In this document: in pieces, positions 8,220-17,775 of the stretch
How the letters are laid out: the number at the start of each line of letters is the position of its first letter
Numbering within the stretch: the stretch's first letter is position 1
NCBI RefSeq assembly: GCF_003865095.1
Contig: NZ_BHYK01000033.1
Location: 1-45,826, forward strand
Origin: Clostridium tagluense
GTDB taxonomy: Bacteria > Bacillota > Clostridia > Clostridiales > Clostridiaceae
DNA length: 45,826 nt
Direction: 5' to 3'
Notes under the pieces: generated by a model
The model's input: the letters and a program-made list of their open reading frames with translations, nothing else
What the model was told of the DNA's origin: nothing
The model's database searches: none
Made by a program: the position numbers and the translations under genes

Positions 8220-8291
8220 AAAGCGAAGTTATAAACAATTAGGACGAGCTTATAAGTCATAATGAAAGAACAATACATGGAAGGAGATAAT

Positions 8292-8741
8292 ATGAAAATC
8301 TGTTTAGTTGGTTCAAGTGGAGGTCATTTGACGCATTTATGGTTACTTAAAGAGTATTGGATAAAGCATGATAGGTTTTGGGTAACATTTGATAAAGAGG
8401 ACTCAACTTCATTACTTAAAGACGAGAAAAAATATTTTTGCTTTTTTCCAACCAATAGAAATATACTAAATCTTATACGTAACACTTATTTAGCTATAAA
8501 GGTATTAAAGAAGGAAAAACCAGATTTAATAATTTCCACTGGAGCTGCAGTAGCTGTACCTTTTTTCTATATAGGAAAATTATTTGGCGCAAAGCTTATA
8601 TATATAGAAGTATACGATAGAATTGATTTGCCAACAATTACAGGTAAATTAGTCTATCCTATAACTGACAAGTTTATACTGCAATGGGAAGAACAAAAGA
8701 AGTTTTACTCTAGTGGGATAAACATAGGAGGGATTATATGA
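8292..8741 (+). CDS. Alg14-like subunit of a two-part glycosyltransferase (PssD type)
   Basis: The 149-residue protein begins with MKICLVGSSGGHLTHL, the glycine-rich motif of the Alg14/PssD/CpsF family, and contains ISTGAAVAVPF. In this family the Alg14-like half anchors to the membrane and binds acceptor, while the Alg13-like half binds the nucleotide sugar. The start at 8292 follows AAGGAG with five-base spacing, so the in-frame ATG at 8262 is not needed. Its stop overlaps the start of the partner gene by four bases (ATGA), indicating translational coupling and a 1:1 complex. Confidence 0.92.
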   Translation: MKICLVGSSGGHLTHLWLLKEYWIKHDRFWVTFDKEDSTSLLKDEKKYFCFFPTNRNILNLIRNTYLAIKVLKKEKPDLIISTGAAVAVPFFYIGKLFGAKLIYIEVYDRIDLPTITGKLVYPITDKFILQWEEQKKFYSSGINIGGII

Positions 8742-9232
8742 TATTTGTTACAGTAGGAACCCATGAAGATTCTTTTGATAGATTAATTAAAGAAATAGAC
8801 AGACTTAAAGGTGAAAAAATTATTTTGGAAGATGTAAAAATCCAGATAGGATATACTAAATATTTACCTAAATATTGTAGCTATGAGAGGGTTATTGGGT
8901 TTGAGAGGATGAATAAGCTAGCGAAGGAAGCTAGGATAATAATAACTCATGGAGGCCCGGGTAGCATGCTACTAGCTTTGCAGTATAATAAAATACCTAT
9001 AGTAGTGCCAAGGCAAAAGAAATTTAATGAACATGTAGATGATCATCAAGTGTATTTTAGCAAAAGAATGAAGGCTGAAAATAGAGTGTTAACAGTTTTC
9101 GACATAGAATGTTTAGAAGATATTATAGTGAATTACAGTGAAATAGTAGCAAATAACGAGGTAGATGAAGTTAGTTGCACCAGTAACTTTGTAAGACGAT
9201 TTAAAATAATTGCAGATGAGTTATTGATTTGA
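8738..9232 (+). CDS. Alg13-like catalytic subunit of a two-part glycosyltransferase (PssE type)
   Basis: This 164-residue protein carries the GT28 C-terminal features MIFVTVGTHEDSFDRL at the N-terminus, and THGGPGSMLLAL and PIVVPRQKKFNEHVDDHQ further on. The latter is the nucleotide-sugar-binding loop. It should combine with the Alg14-like product to transfer a second sugar onto the primed lipid; in related capsule loci this is often galactose or GlcNAc, but the sugar cannot be read here. The gene overlaps both neighbours by four bases (ATGA upstream, TTGA downstream), so the three genes are tightly coupled. Confidence 0.93.
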   Translation: MIFVTVGTHEDSFDRLIKEIDRLKGEKIILEDVKIQIGYTKYLPKYCSYERVIGFERMNKLAKEARIIITHGGPGSMLLALQYNKIPIVVPRQKKFNEHVDDHQVYFSKRMKAENRVLTVFDIECLEDIIVNYSEIVANNEVDEVSCTSNFVRRFKIIADELLI

Positions 9233-10332
9233 AAAAGGTAATATTAAATAGTAGTATTTTATATTTAACAAGAGAAATGGCATATGGTGGTGTAGAAAAG
9301 GTTGTAATGCAATTGTCATATTATTTTAAAAATGAATTTAAGAAGGTCGTAGTTTGCTCTTTAGGTGGAAATTATGAAAAAGATTTAAAAGAATTAGATG
9401 TGAAACATTATAAAATTGGAGACTTTGAGAATAAATCACTGGCTAATGTGATTAAAATTACATTTCAGCTATATAAAATAATAAAAGTTGAAAAAATTAC
9501 TTTAGTTCATAGTCAACATAGAATGGGCACCTTTTATGCTAAAATATTATCAATTTTAACTGGAGTTAAAGTTGTTCATACTGCACATGTATTACAAGAA
9601 AATAAGAAAGGGTTAACAAAATATGTACTTAGAAATACAAATATTATTGCTGTTAGCAATGGAGTTAAAAATAATTTGTTAAACTATTTTAATGTAAAGG
9701 CTAAGGCAATAATAGTTATATATAACGGAGTTACTAATGAAAGCTTTGAGTACAGAGAAATTCGAGAGCTAAAGGAATGCAAGGCTGAAGGATATTTTTT
9801 AGTAGGGACTATTTGTAGATTAGCTGAGGAAAAGGGAATTAAATATTATATTGAAGCAGCACTACACTTGTTAAAAACAGATGCAAAAGTTAAATACGTT
9901 ATCGTCGGTGAAGGAGATTTGAAGGAAGAGATTATTAATAGTATTGAAAAGCACAATTTAAGAAATATGTTTATTATTCTTGGGTTTAGAAAAGATGTAT
10001 TAAATATAATTAATCAATTAGATTTAGTTATATTACCCTCATTGAGGGAGGGACTACCATTGCTTCCCATGGAGGTATTTTCTCAAAATAAAACAATTGT
10101 AGCTACTAATATAGACGGCACTAATGAAGTTATAACAAATAATGTTGATGGATTATTAGTTGAACCTAGAAATTCAAAGCAATTAGCTGATGCAATTTAT
10201 CATTTGTATTCCAACTCTTTAGAACTTAATAATTTAGGCGAAAATGCATATAACACTTATTGTGAAAAATTTAAATTAGAAAATGTTATGGGAAAGTATA
10301 AAAATTATTATGAAGAGATTCTTAATAATTAG
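9229..10332 (+). CDS. Glycosyltransferase, GT4 family
   Basis: The 367-residue protein has a GT-B fold pattern: YGGVEKVVMQLS near the N-terminus, HTAHV, the loop AVSNGVKNNL, and IYNGV. The donor-site block VGTICRLAEEKG is followed by VGEGDLKEEI, then PSLREGLPLLPMEVFSQ with the E-x7-E signature of retaining GT4 enzymes. Translation starts at TTG, overlapping the stop of the Alg13-like gene. It probably adds one sugar of the repeat unit on the cytoplasmic face. Donor and acceptor are unknown. Confidence 0.9.
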   Translation: MKKVILNSSILYLTREMAYGGVEKVVMQLSYYFKNEFKKVVVCSLGGNYEKDLKELDVKHYKIGDFENKSLANVIKITFQLYKIIKVEKITLVHSQHRMGTFYAKILSILTGVKVVHTAHVLQENKKGLTKYVLRNTNIIAVSNGVKNNLLNYFNVKAKAIIVIYNGVTNESFEYREIRELKECKAEGYFLVGTICRLAEEKGIKYYIEAALHLLKTDAKVKYVIVGEGDLKEEIINSIEKHNLRNMFIILGFRKDVLNIINQLDLVILPSLREGLPLLPMEVFSQNKTIVATNIDGTNEVITNNVDGLLVEPRNSKQLADAIYHLYSNSLELNNLGENAYNTYCEKFKLENVMGKYKNYYEEILNN

Positions 10333-10373
10333 TTGTAGCCTTTTCTGTAGATATGGGTAGCAAAGGAGGAAAT

Positions 10374-11504
10374 ATGAAAGTATTATTTATTAGTGATGGT
10401 ATGTCTTTGACTAATACAGGTATTGCCAGCGTGAGTACAAGAAACTATAACTTAGTTAAAAGCGCTGTAGGAGATCAAAATGTTGACTTGGTTGTCATAG
10501 GTAATAAACAGTCAGAACAATTTAAAGGTGCCATAAAAACTTATAATTCACCTTCTAATAAGCTATGTTCATTGATTAATTGTTTGAATTTATATTATCC
10601 TGTATTGAATGGATATATAGTTTCAGATATTAAAAAAACAATTAGACAGCATTCTTATGACGTTATATATATAGATAATTCAATGTATGGGAAACTGGCA
10701 AAAAAAATCAAAAAAGAATTTATCAATATAAAAGTAGTAATTTTTTATCATGATATAAAATATCAATTAGCAAAGCAGGATTTAAAGAATTCAGGATTCA
10801 TATATTATCCTAAGTATATAGCAACTATATATAATGAAAGATTGAGTTCAATATATTCCGATAAAATTATAACCATAAATGAAAGAGATGCCGCGCAGTT
10901 AAATAAAATCTACAACAAACAGAGTGACTTAAATTTACCTGTTACTATGAAGGATAGGTTTAATGTGGAGATAGCTAATAAAAATAATAATAAAGAGGTA
11001 CCTATAGCTTTATTTGTAGGGGTGGGGGATTACTTTCCTAATGTTAATGCAATGAACTGGTTTATTAGTAAAGTGTTATCGCAATTGGATTTAAAACTTA
11101 TAGTAATAGGTAAAAATATGGAGAAACATAAAGAAAAGTTTGAAGGTATGTCTAGTAAAGTTAAAGTTGAAGGTACGGTTGTGGATATTGACAGTTATTA
11201 TTATAAATGTGATTTTGTTATTGCTCCATTATTTGATGGTGCGGGGATGAAGGTAAAAGTTGCTGAGGCGTTTATGTTTGGAAAGACGGTTTTTGGCACC
11301 AAAGAGGCTTTTGAAGGCTACGATATAGATAAATATAGTGGTTCAGGTTTTTTATGTAACAATCCCATAGATTACATTAAAGCAATAAAAAATTATATTG
11401 GGAATAATAAAGATCATAATTATAATGATGTAGCTAGAAAGTTATACCTTGAAAACTTTATAGACAAGTTATATATTAATAAGCTAGTGGAGCTACTAAA
11501 GTAG
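10374..11504 (+). CDS. Glycosyltransferase, GT-B type (GT4/GT1-like)
   Basis: This 376-residue protein opens with MKVLFISDGMSLTNTGIAS and has the C-terminal donor-binding block FVIAPLFDGAGMKVKVAEAF, as in GT4-like enzymes of polysaccharide loci. The ATG at 10374 is selected because GGAGG lies at the right distance and the upstream frame would place the ribosome site inside the gene. It begins 41 bases after the previous stop, in the same operon. The protein is more divergent than its GT4 neighbours, so the family assignment is less certain and the sugar specificity unknown. Confidence 0.85.
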   Translation: MKVLFISDGMSLTNTGIASVSTRNYNLVKSAVGDQNVDLVVIGNKQSEQFKGAIKTYNSPSNKLCSLINCLNLYYPVLNGYIVSDIKKTIRQHSYDVIYIDNSMYGKLAKKIKKEFINIKVVIFYHDIKYQLAKQDLKNSGFIYYPKYIATIYNERLSSIYSDKIITINERDAAQLNKIYNKQSDLNLPVTMKDRFNVEIANKNNNKEVPIALFVGVGDYFPNVNAMNWFISKVLSQLDLKLIVIGKNMEKHKEKFEGMSSKVKVEGTVVDIDSYYYKCDFVIAPLFDGAGMKVKVAEAFMFGKTVFGTKEAFEGYDIDKYSGSGFLCNNPIDYIKAIKNYIGNNKDHNYNDVARKLYLENFIDKLYINKLVELLK

Positions 11505-11570
11505 TATAGAGTTAATAGAAAAAATAATATGGAAGTTTGCTATCGTAAATTTATGGAGAGGTAAGGCGGA

Positions 11571-12479
11571 ATGAATAATTTTGAACCATTAATTTATATA
11601 ATACTTTTAAATTATAATGGCTATAAAGACACAATAGAATGTGTAAGAAGTATAGAAAAAATAAATTATAAAAATTATAAAATAGTTATAGTTGATAATA
11701 ATTCAAAGGATGGGTCGGAAGAAATATTAAAAGGGGAATTTAAAAAGTATAAAATAATTCAAACAAATAGTAATAAAGGGTTTGCAGGGGGCAATAATAT
11801 TGGAATTAAGTACGCTATTCAAGAAGGTGCACAATATGTATTGCTATTAAATAATGATACTTTGGTGGAAGTTGAATTTTTAACTAATTTAATAGATGAA
11901 ACCCTTAACGTAGAGGAGAAACCAGGTATATCGATTGGTAAAATTTATTACAACCATGGAATTAGGAGGATATGGTATGCTGGTGGCGGCATTAATTATT
12001 TTAAAGGGGAATCTTTTCAAATTGGATGTGGAGAAGCTGATAATGGTCAATATGATAGGGAAAAAAATGTAGATTTTGCCACAGGGTGTATGATGCTAAT
12101 TGATAAAGAAGTAATAGAAAAAGTAGGATACTTATCAGAAGAATATTTTTTATATTATGAGGATACTGATTATTGTATGAAGGTAAGCAAAGCAGGCTAC
12201 AAAATATTGTATTGTCCTAAGTCATTAATTTATCACAAGGTAAGTGGTTCAACGGGAGTCTTATCAGAAACTTATCAATTTTATATGTGCAGAAATAGGT
12301 ATTTATTCATAAAAAGAAATTTTGGAGATAGATACAAGGCTATGGCTACCCTTTATACAAATATATATATGCTGCATTGTATACTTATTGGAAGATATAA
12401 TTATAAGAATGTAGTTAAAGCTATAAAAAGTTATAATTTTTTAAAGAAAAGAAACCAGAAGAGGAGCATATGTAATTGA
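11571..12479 (+). CDS. Glycosyltransferase, GT2 family (rhamnosyltransferase-like)
   Basis: This 302-residue GT-A enzyme shows the GT2 pattern: YIILLNYNGYKDTIECVRSI, then VIVDNNSKDGSEE, NKGFAGGNNIGI, and the metal-binding stretch LLLNNDTLV. FATGCMMLI and EEYFLYYEDTDYCMKV hold the downstream acidic catalytic and aromatic residues. The arrangement matches WbbL-type rhamnosyltransferases, which fits the rfbD gene in the same locus, but specificity is inference. GGAGAGGTAAGGCGGA precedes the ATG. Its last codon overlaps the next gene by four bases. Confidence 0.9.
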   Translation: MNNFEPLIYIILLNYNGYKDTIECVRSIEKINYKNYKIVIVDNNSKDGSEEILKGEFKKYKIIQTNSNKGFAGGNNIGIKYAIQEGAQYVLLLNNDTLVEVEFLTNLIDETLNVEEKPGISIGKIYYNHGIRRIWYAGGGINYFKGESFQIGCGEADNGQYDREKNVDFATGCMMLIDKEVIEKVGYLSEEYFLYYEDTDYCMKVSKAGYKILYCPKSLIYHKVSGSTGVLSETYQFYMCRNRYLFIKRNFGDRYKAMATLYTNIYMLHCILIGRYNYKNVVKAIKSYNFLKKRNQKRSICN

Positions 12480-13624
12480 ATATATTATATATATCTCATG
12501 AAATGGAATTAGGTGGCGCGACAATTGCATTATTAGAATTAATTGATGAAATGATATTAAAAGGTAATAATGTCTTTGTAACAGTTATAGCTAAAGAAGG
12601 AGCTTTTTATGAAGAGATAAGTAAAAGAGAGGTTAAGTTAATTATAGTTACCTATTATTTTTGGTTAAACAAGAAAATCAAAATAAGAAGTAAAGTGAAA
12701 TTTTTATATGAAAATATTATTAACATTATTAATGCAAGAAAAATTTCTAGAATAATTAAGCAAAATAAAATAGATTTAATTCATACAAATACAAGTGTGG
12801 TTAACTTTGGATTGTTGCTAAGTAAGAATACTGGAATACCTCATATATTTCATGTAAGAGAGTTTGCTGAAAGAGGGTTGAATTTTAAATACTTTTTATC
12901 AAAAAAGAAATGTTTAAGTTTCATATACAAGTACTCAGAAAAAATAATAGTTATATCTAAAGCTTTGTATGATGAAAATCTTGAGAACTTTAGTAAAGAT
13001 AAACTTACCCTAATATATGATGGAGTTTCTATTAGAAATTTAAAAAAGAAATCAGAAAACATAAAAACATTAAAGCCTTTTAATATTATGATTGTTGGTG
13101 AGGTAGCTCCTCATAAAAGAACAAAAGATGCTGTTCTAGCTGTGAATAATTTGATAAAAAAAGGTTATGATGAAATTATGCTTTTTATTGTTGGAAATGG
13201 TAATGAAGATTATATTCAAGAGATAAGAGGAGTTATTAAAGAAAATAATATTGAAGGAAATGTAATATTAATGGGTTTTAGAGTTGACATAGATGTCCTG
13301 AGAGCAGGTATTTGCCTTGAAGTAGTATGTTCAGGTAGCGAGGGTTTTGGAAGAGTTACCATAGAGGCTATGTTTAACGAAAACCCAGTGATAGGCGCTA
13401 ATAACACAGCTACTGGGGAGCTTATAATAAATAATTTTAATGGATTATTATATGAAACAGGTGATTATATTGGGTTATCAGAAAAAATTAAATATTTTAT
13501 TGATAATCCAAATGAAATTGAAAGAATGGGTGTTAATGGTCATTCCTATGCTATTGAAAGATTTACATCAAAAAGGAATGCAGAAGAAATATATAAACTA
13601 TATAATGAAATTTTAAAATCATAG
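12476..13624 (+). CDS. Glycosyltransferase, GT4 family
   Basis: The 382-residue protein has a GT-B architecture: MELGGATIALLELI near the start, LIHTNTSVVNFG, and FHVREFAERG. The nucleotide-sugar domain shows IMIVGEVAPHKRTKDAV and GSEGFGRVTIEAM, the last with the E-x7-E motif. It starts at TTG in a TTGA overlap with the GT2 gene and is preceded by AGAGGAG. It is the last glycosyltransferase before the polymerase and flippase genes and likely completes the repeat unit. The donor sugar is not determinable. Confidence 0.9.
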   Translation: MNILYISHEMELGGATIALLELIDEMILKGNNVFVTVIAKEGAFYEEISKREVKLIIVTYYFWLNKKIKIRSKVKFLYENIINIINARKISRIIKQNKIDLIHTNTSVVNFGLLLSKNTGIPHIFHVREFAERGLNFKYFLSKKKCLSFIYKYSEKIIVISKALYDENLENFSKDKLTLIYDGVSIRNLKKKSENIKTLKPFNIMIVGEVAPHKRTKDAVLAVNNLIKKGYDEIMLFIVGNGNEDYIQEIRGVIKENNIEGNVILMGFRVDIDVLRAGICLEVVCSGSEGFGRVTIEAMFNENPVIGANNTATGELIINNFNGLLYETGDYIGLSEKIKYFIDNPNEIERMGVNGHSYAIERFTSKRNAEEIYKLYNEILKS

Positions 13625-13660
13625 GAAAATATATTTCAGGTTAAGGGAGTGGGGAATACA

Positions 13661-14983
13661 ATGTATCAAGATATATTAGTTAGAAAAAAATTAAAACTCA
13701 ATTTATTTGAGCTTTTATTTATAATCTATAGTTTTTTTCAAATGTTCCTATTTACTTGGCTATGGAATAAAAATTTTTATCAATATATTTTTATGGTTTA
13801 TATTATATATTTTATAATTGTTGTTGTAGATTCTAAGAAAAAGCATAATTCTAAGGTGAGGATCATAGGAGTTATATTTGTTTTAGTAAATATTACGGTT
13901 ATTTACTTGAATATAAGTGAAAATGGCATATCTGCTCACTTGTTAAAGAATGTATTTAATGTATTTTCAAATATATTTATTATTATTTTTTTTGGGTTTA
14001 TTATTAAGAATAAGAGAGAAGCATTAGAAAGGTTAATAATAAAAAATTTGTCAGTAGTGCTTAATTTATATTTTTTCATTAATGTTCCAATTATTATAAA
14101 ACAAATAGGTAACACAGGCTTCATGATGAGATTTACAGATGGTAACCCGTTGTATTTTGATCAAATAACTGGATTAATAGGCGTAAATGGAACACACAGA
14201 ATGACATTCTACTGGGTAGCATTAACGCTAATAAATATATATATTTATCAAAAATACAAAAAAAAATTTATACTCTGGATGACAATATCTGAAATAATCT
14301 TTATGGTAATAATATCTTCGTATTGTGATAATACAGCTTTTTATTATTTTTTTCCTATAATTATATTACAATTTTTCATAAAGGAGTTCTTGAAAATTAA
14401 TATTAGAGGCTTTGTAAAATTTATCAGCATAATAGTAGTGGTTACCATATGTGGTGTATATATATACAACAATAATGAGCAAGTTAATGAATTTTATAAT
14501 TCAAGGATTAAAGAAAAATATGAGCAGTATTCTGGAAAAAGTGGGGAGCAAGAAGATGAGGAAAGAGTAATTTTGTTTAAATACGCTTTGGACTATGGGA
14601 ATGGATATAAGTTAGGTTCTGGTATAGGAAGTGCAACCTATGGAGACATTATGTTACCACCACATTTTGGTATGAATGAAATATCAATTATAACTTATCA
14701 AGGAGGACTTATTTATTTATTATCTATTATACTCTTGTACTCTTATTATTCTATTAGACTCCTTTATTTCTCTAATAAAATAAAACTAATTAGATTTTTT
14801 GCTTATTTAATAATGGTTATTAATTATACAGTCATGTCAATATATACTCAGGTATTTAGTACATTTGAGATGATATTTATGTTAGCAATAATTCTAAGCA
14901 TTTTTAATTTTAAATATACTGAAAAGATTGAAGATAAGCATGAGAATTTAGATAAATATGATAGTTTATTAAATATTGAATAA
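13661..14983 (+). CDS. Wzy-like polysaccharide polymerase (polytopic membrane protein)
   Basis: This protein of 440 residues is very hydrophobic, with about ten to twelve membrane segments and one large polar loop near residues 265-325 that contains the Arg/Glu-rich stretch EEDEERVILFKYAL. Such proteins are poorly conserved. The Wzy call rests on topology, length, the large periplasmic-type loop and position directly before wzx. Wzy joins lipid-linked repeat units into long chains on the outer face of the membrane. The ATG at 13661 is preferred over the GTG at 13649, which overlaps the GGGAG ribosome site. A ligase of the O-antigen family is a formal alternative. Confidence 0.78.
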   Translation: MYQDILVRKKLKLNLFELLFIIYSFFQMFLFTWLWNKNFYQYIFMVYIIYFIIVVVDSKKKHNSKVRIIGVIFVLVNITVIYLNISENGISAHLLKNVFNVFSNIFIIIFFGFIIKNKREALERLIIKNLSVVLNLYFFINVPIIIKQIGNTGFMMRFTDGNPLYFDQITGLIGVNGTHRMTFYWVALTLINIYIYQKYKKKFILWMTISEIIFMVIISSYCDNTAFYYFFPIIILQFFIKEFLKINIRGFVKFISIIVVVTICGVYIYNNNEQVNEFYNSRIKEKYEQYSGKSGEQEDEERVILFKYALDYGNGYKLGSGIGSATYGDIMLPPHFGMNEISIITYQGGLIYLLSIILLYSYYSIRLLYFSNKIKLIRFFAYLIMVINYTVMSIYTQVFSTFEMIFMLAIILSIFNFKYTEKIEDKHENLDKYDSLLNIE

Positions 14984-15008
14984 TTTAAATGTTGAAAGGA
15001 TTGAAAAA

Positions 15009-16520
15009 ATGAGGACACAAAACACTATAAGAAATACTGCTTATGGTTTAGTTGGGCAGTTGATTGGAACTATACTTAGTTTTGTAAATCGTACCGTATT
15101 TATTTATATATTAGGTGCTAATTATTTGGGGATAAACGGATTGTTTGGTAATATACTTTCTATGTTATCTTTAGCGGAACTAGGCGTAGGTAGTGCAATA
15201 ATATATAGTATGTACAAGCCTTTGGCAGAAAAAGATGAAATTAAGATTAAGGCTATAATGGGCTTGTATGCAACTGCTTATCGTATTATCGGGTGTACAG
15301 TTGCAATAATAGGGCTTCTATTGCTTCCCTTTTTAAATTATTTAATTAAGGATAAACCTAATATACCAAATTTAAATATAATATACTTATTGTTTTTAGC
15401 TAATTCTGTTATCACATATTTTTTCGCTTATAAAAGTTCACTTATAATGGCAGACCAAAAAAATTATATTAATATCATAAATCAAGTTTGCTTCAATTTT
15501 GTTCAAAATATTATTCAAATCATCCTGCTCCTAGTTACAAGAAAATACTTGTTGTATTTAGGACTTCAGGTTATATTTAGTTTTTTAATGAATTTTTCAA
15601 TTTCTAAAAAAGCTGATAAAATATATCCTTATTTAAAAACAGGCGAAAAAAAATATTTAGATAAGGAGATTAAAAAAAGTATATTTAAAAACACAGGTGC
15701 AATGATGTCTCATAAGATTGGTGGTGTAGTAGTTAGTAGTACAGATAACATTTTAATATCTACTTTTATCGGAGTATATTGGGTAGGGTTATATTCTAAT
15801 TATGTTATGATTATTGCTATGATTAATGGGGTATTAGGACAGGTATTTACAGCTTTAACCGCCAGTATTGGTAATCTAAATGCTATAGAAAGTAATGAAA
15901 AATCTCATGAGGTATTCAATATATTATTTTTTATGAATTTTTGGTTATATGGGTTTTGTAGTATAGCATTGTTGGCGTTATTTAATCCTTTTATTAAAAT
16001 GTGGATAGGCTATAAGTATATAATGGATGACTATATCGTAATTATGATTGTACTGAATTTTTTTGTGATGGGGATGAGACAAACGGTTTTAATGTATAAC
16101 ATTACTTTAGGATTGTTTTGGAATTATAGGTTTAAACCCTGGTTTGAGGCACTAATAAATATGGCGGCCTCTATTATATTGCTTAAAAAATTTGGTGTTG
16201 CGGGGGTATTTTTAGGGACATTTATAAGTACAATGACAACATCCTTTTGGGTAGAACCATATGTACTATATAAACGTGGGTTTGGAAGGCCAATTAGACC
16301 ATATTTTATAAAGTATACAATCTATACATTAATTACAATTGGTGCAGCAATAATAACAATATTAGCCTGTTCTTTGTTTACTAAATATACGATTTTAAGT
16401 ATAGTTGGCAGAGGATTATTTTGTCTGATCATTCCTAATGTAATATTTGCAAGTATATTTTTAAGAACTAATGAATTTAAACATTTACAGGGAGTAGTTA
16501 ATGGGATGATGCACAAGTGA
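15009..16520 (+). CDS. Wzx-type polysaccharide flippase
   Basis: The 503-residue protein begins MRTQNTIRNTAYGLVGQLIG and has about twelve to fourteen membrane segments of the MOP/MATE superfamily. GANYLGINGLFGNILSMLSLAELG and its following Y-K-P region are highly characteristic of Gram-positive polysaccharide transporters such as CpsJ. It flips the undecaprenyl-linked repeat unit to the outside for polymerisation. The ATG at 15009 follows GAAAGGATTG. The upstream TTG at 14976 has no ribosome site and lies inside the preceding gene. It is the last plus-strand gene of this block; the next two genes run the opposite way. Confidence 0.92.
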   Translation: MRTQNTIRNTAYGLVGQLIGTILSFVNRTVFIYILGANYLGINGLFGNILSMLSLAELGVGSAIIYSMYKPLAEKDEIKIKAIMGLYATAYRIIGCTVAIIGLLLLPFLNYLIKDKPNIPNLNIIYLLFLANSVITYFFAYKSSLIMADQKNYINIINQVCFNFVQNIIQIILLLVTRKYLLYLGLQVIFSFLMNFSISKKADKIYPYLKTGEKKYLDKEIKKSIFKNTGAMMSHKIGGVVVSSTDNILISTFIGVYWVGLYSNYVMIIAMINGVLGQVFTALTASIGNLNAIESNEKSHEVFNILFFMNFWLYGFCSIALLALFNPFIKMWIGYKYIMDDYIVIMIVLNFFVMGMRQTVLMYNITLGLFWNYRFKPWFEALINMAASIILLKKFGVAGVFLGTFISTMTTSFWVEPYVLYKRGFGRPIRPYFIKYTIYTLITIGAAIITILACSLFTKYTILSIVGRGLFCLIIPNVIFASIFLRTNEFKHLQGVVNGMMHK

Positions 16521-16549
16521 AGTGACTTTATAATGCTTCAAACCATTAA

Positions 16550-17614
16550 CTACTGTGAGTTTATATTAGGCATAGTTTTTATTGAACTTTCTTTAGTCTT
16601 ATAAATATATTTTGTTGGATAGAAAAAGAAATTTAATATATTTATCTTATATGCTATATATCCAGCAATGATAGGAATAGAAACACCTAGAATTAAGCCT
16701 AAAGCTGTATGCAATGCAAAATTATCTATTTTGAAAATTTTTGATAAAACTATACGAATACCTGCCATTGGTATTACATGTAGCAAATAAATATGAAAAG
16801 AATATTTTCCGATTATATTCAATATATTTCTAATAAAATTATTTATTGTAGATAAAAGACTTGTAACAAAAATTGCAAATAAAGATCCTGTTAGTGATAA
16901 TGCTATTTCTAAAATACTGCTTATAAATTTATTATGGATATAAATGAATTTAGTATAAGCTAATATATTTAAAAAAATATATATAAGAGAAAATAATGCT
17001 AAAGCCAAATTGTTTGTTACAAGGGTTTTATTTTTTAAATATAACATTTTTCCTATATAAAAATAGAATGCATAATCACAAAAACTATCTATTAAAAAAA
17101 TATTTGTTACTAGATAGGGTGATGCGAATTTTAATATAATGAGTATTGATAAGATAATATATTTATTTTTCAGCAATATTTCTAACAAAGGAATTATTAA
17201 GAATATAATTAATAATGTATACAAAAACCAAAATTGAAATAATGGGACAATTGGTATTCTTAGCAAATTTATTATGCTCACAGTACCATTAGTTTTTGAA
17301 CTTAAAATAATATTAATCGTGGATTGTACTAGTGTAAATACAAAATATGGTATTCCTAGGTTTAAGATGTTATTGAAGGATATTTTTTTATATTTGCTGA
17401 AAGAATCGATTTGCTTGGTTTTGGCATATAGATACCCACTTAAAATAAAAAATAAGGGCATAGCAAAGCTATCCACAGTAAAGTCTATATATTTAAAACT
17501 TGAGTAGTTATACATATTAGCTGAAATAAAACCTCTAAACATATGGACAGTAACAACTAAAAGTATTGCAAAGGCTTTTGTACGAATAATCCATTCCTCT
17601 CTGGAATATTCCAA
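16550..17614 (-). CDS. Acyltransferase family 3 membrane protein (probable O-acetyltransferase)
   Basis: This 354-residue protein has about ten membrane segments and the acyltransferase-3 start pattern: EWIIRTKAFAILLVVTVHMF, with the conserved His in the first helix, and PLFFILSGYLYAKTK. The C-terminal IGKYSFHIYLLHVIP also matches OatA/WcbI-like enzymes that acylate exported sugars. It starts at TTG, eight bases after GGAGG. It is encoded against the direction of the polymer genes but lies inside the locus, so O-acetylation of the exopolysaccharide is the likely role. The extracytoplasmic SGNH domain of long OatA proteins is absent. Confidence 0.9.
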   Translation of the reverse strand: MEYSREEWIIRTKAFAILLVVTVHMFRGFISANMYNYSSFKYIDFTVDSFAMPLFFILSGYLYAKTKQIDSFSKYKKISFNNILNLGIPYFVFTLVQSTINIILSSKTNGTVSIINLLRIPIVPLFQFWFLYTLLIIFLIIPLLEILLKNKYIILSILIILKFASPYLVTNIFLIDSFCDYAFYFYIGKMLYLKNKTLVTNNLALALFSLIYIFLNILAYTKFIYIHNKFISSILEIALSLTGSLFAIFVTSLLSTINNFIRNILNIIGKYSFHIYLLHVIPMAGIRIVLSKIFKIDNFALHTALGLILGVSIPIIAGYIAYKINILNFFFYPTKYIYKTKESSIKTMPNINSQ

Positions 17615-17747
17615 TGGGACTACCTCCTTTAATTATAATTCACTAAATTTAAGCTGAAATATTTACAATCATAATATATTATGTAAATAAGAAAGGTTAT
17701 ATAACGGAATTAGTTAAATATTCACATATGATAGGTAAGTTTTATAA

Positions 17748-17772
17748 AACAAAAAACAAGCGAGGCTTTTTT
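17748..17772 (-). terminator. Possible weak terminator after the Ig/propeller gene
   Basis: On the minus strand a short AAGC-CTC-GCTT hairpin inside A and T runs is followed by GTTTTTTG. It lies just past the stop of the gene that starts at 20004. The stem is short, so this is tentative. Confidence 0.4.
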
Positions 17773-17775
17773 AAA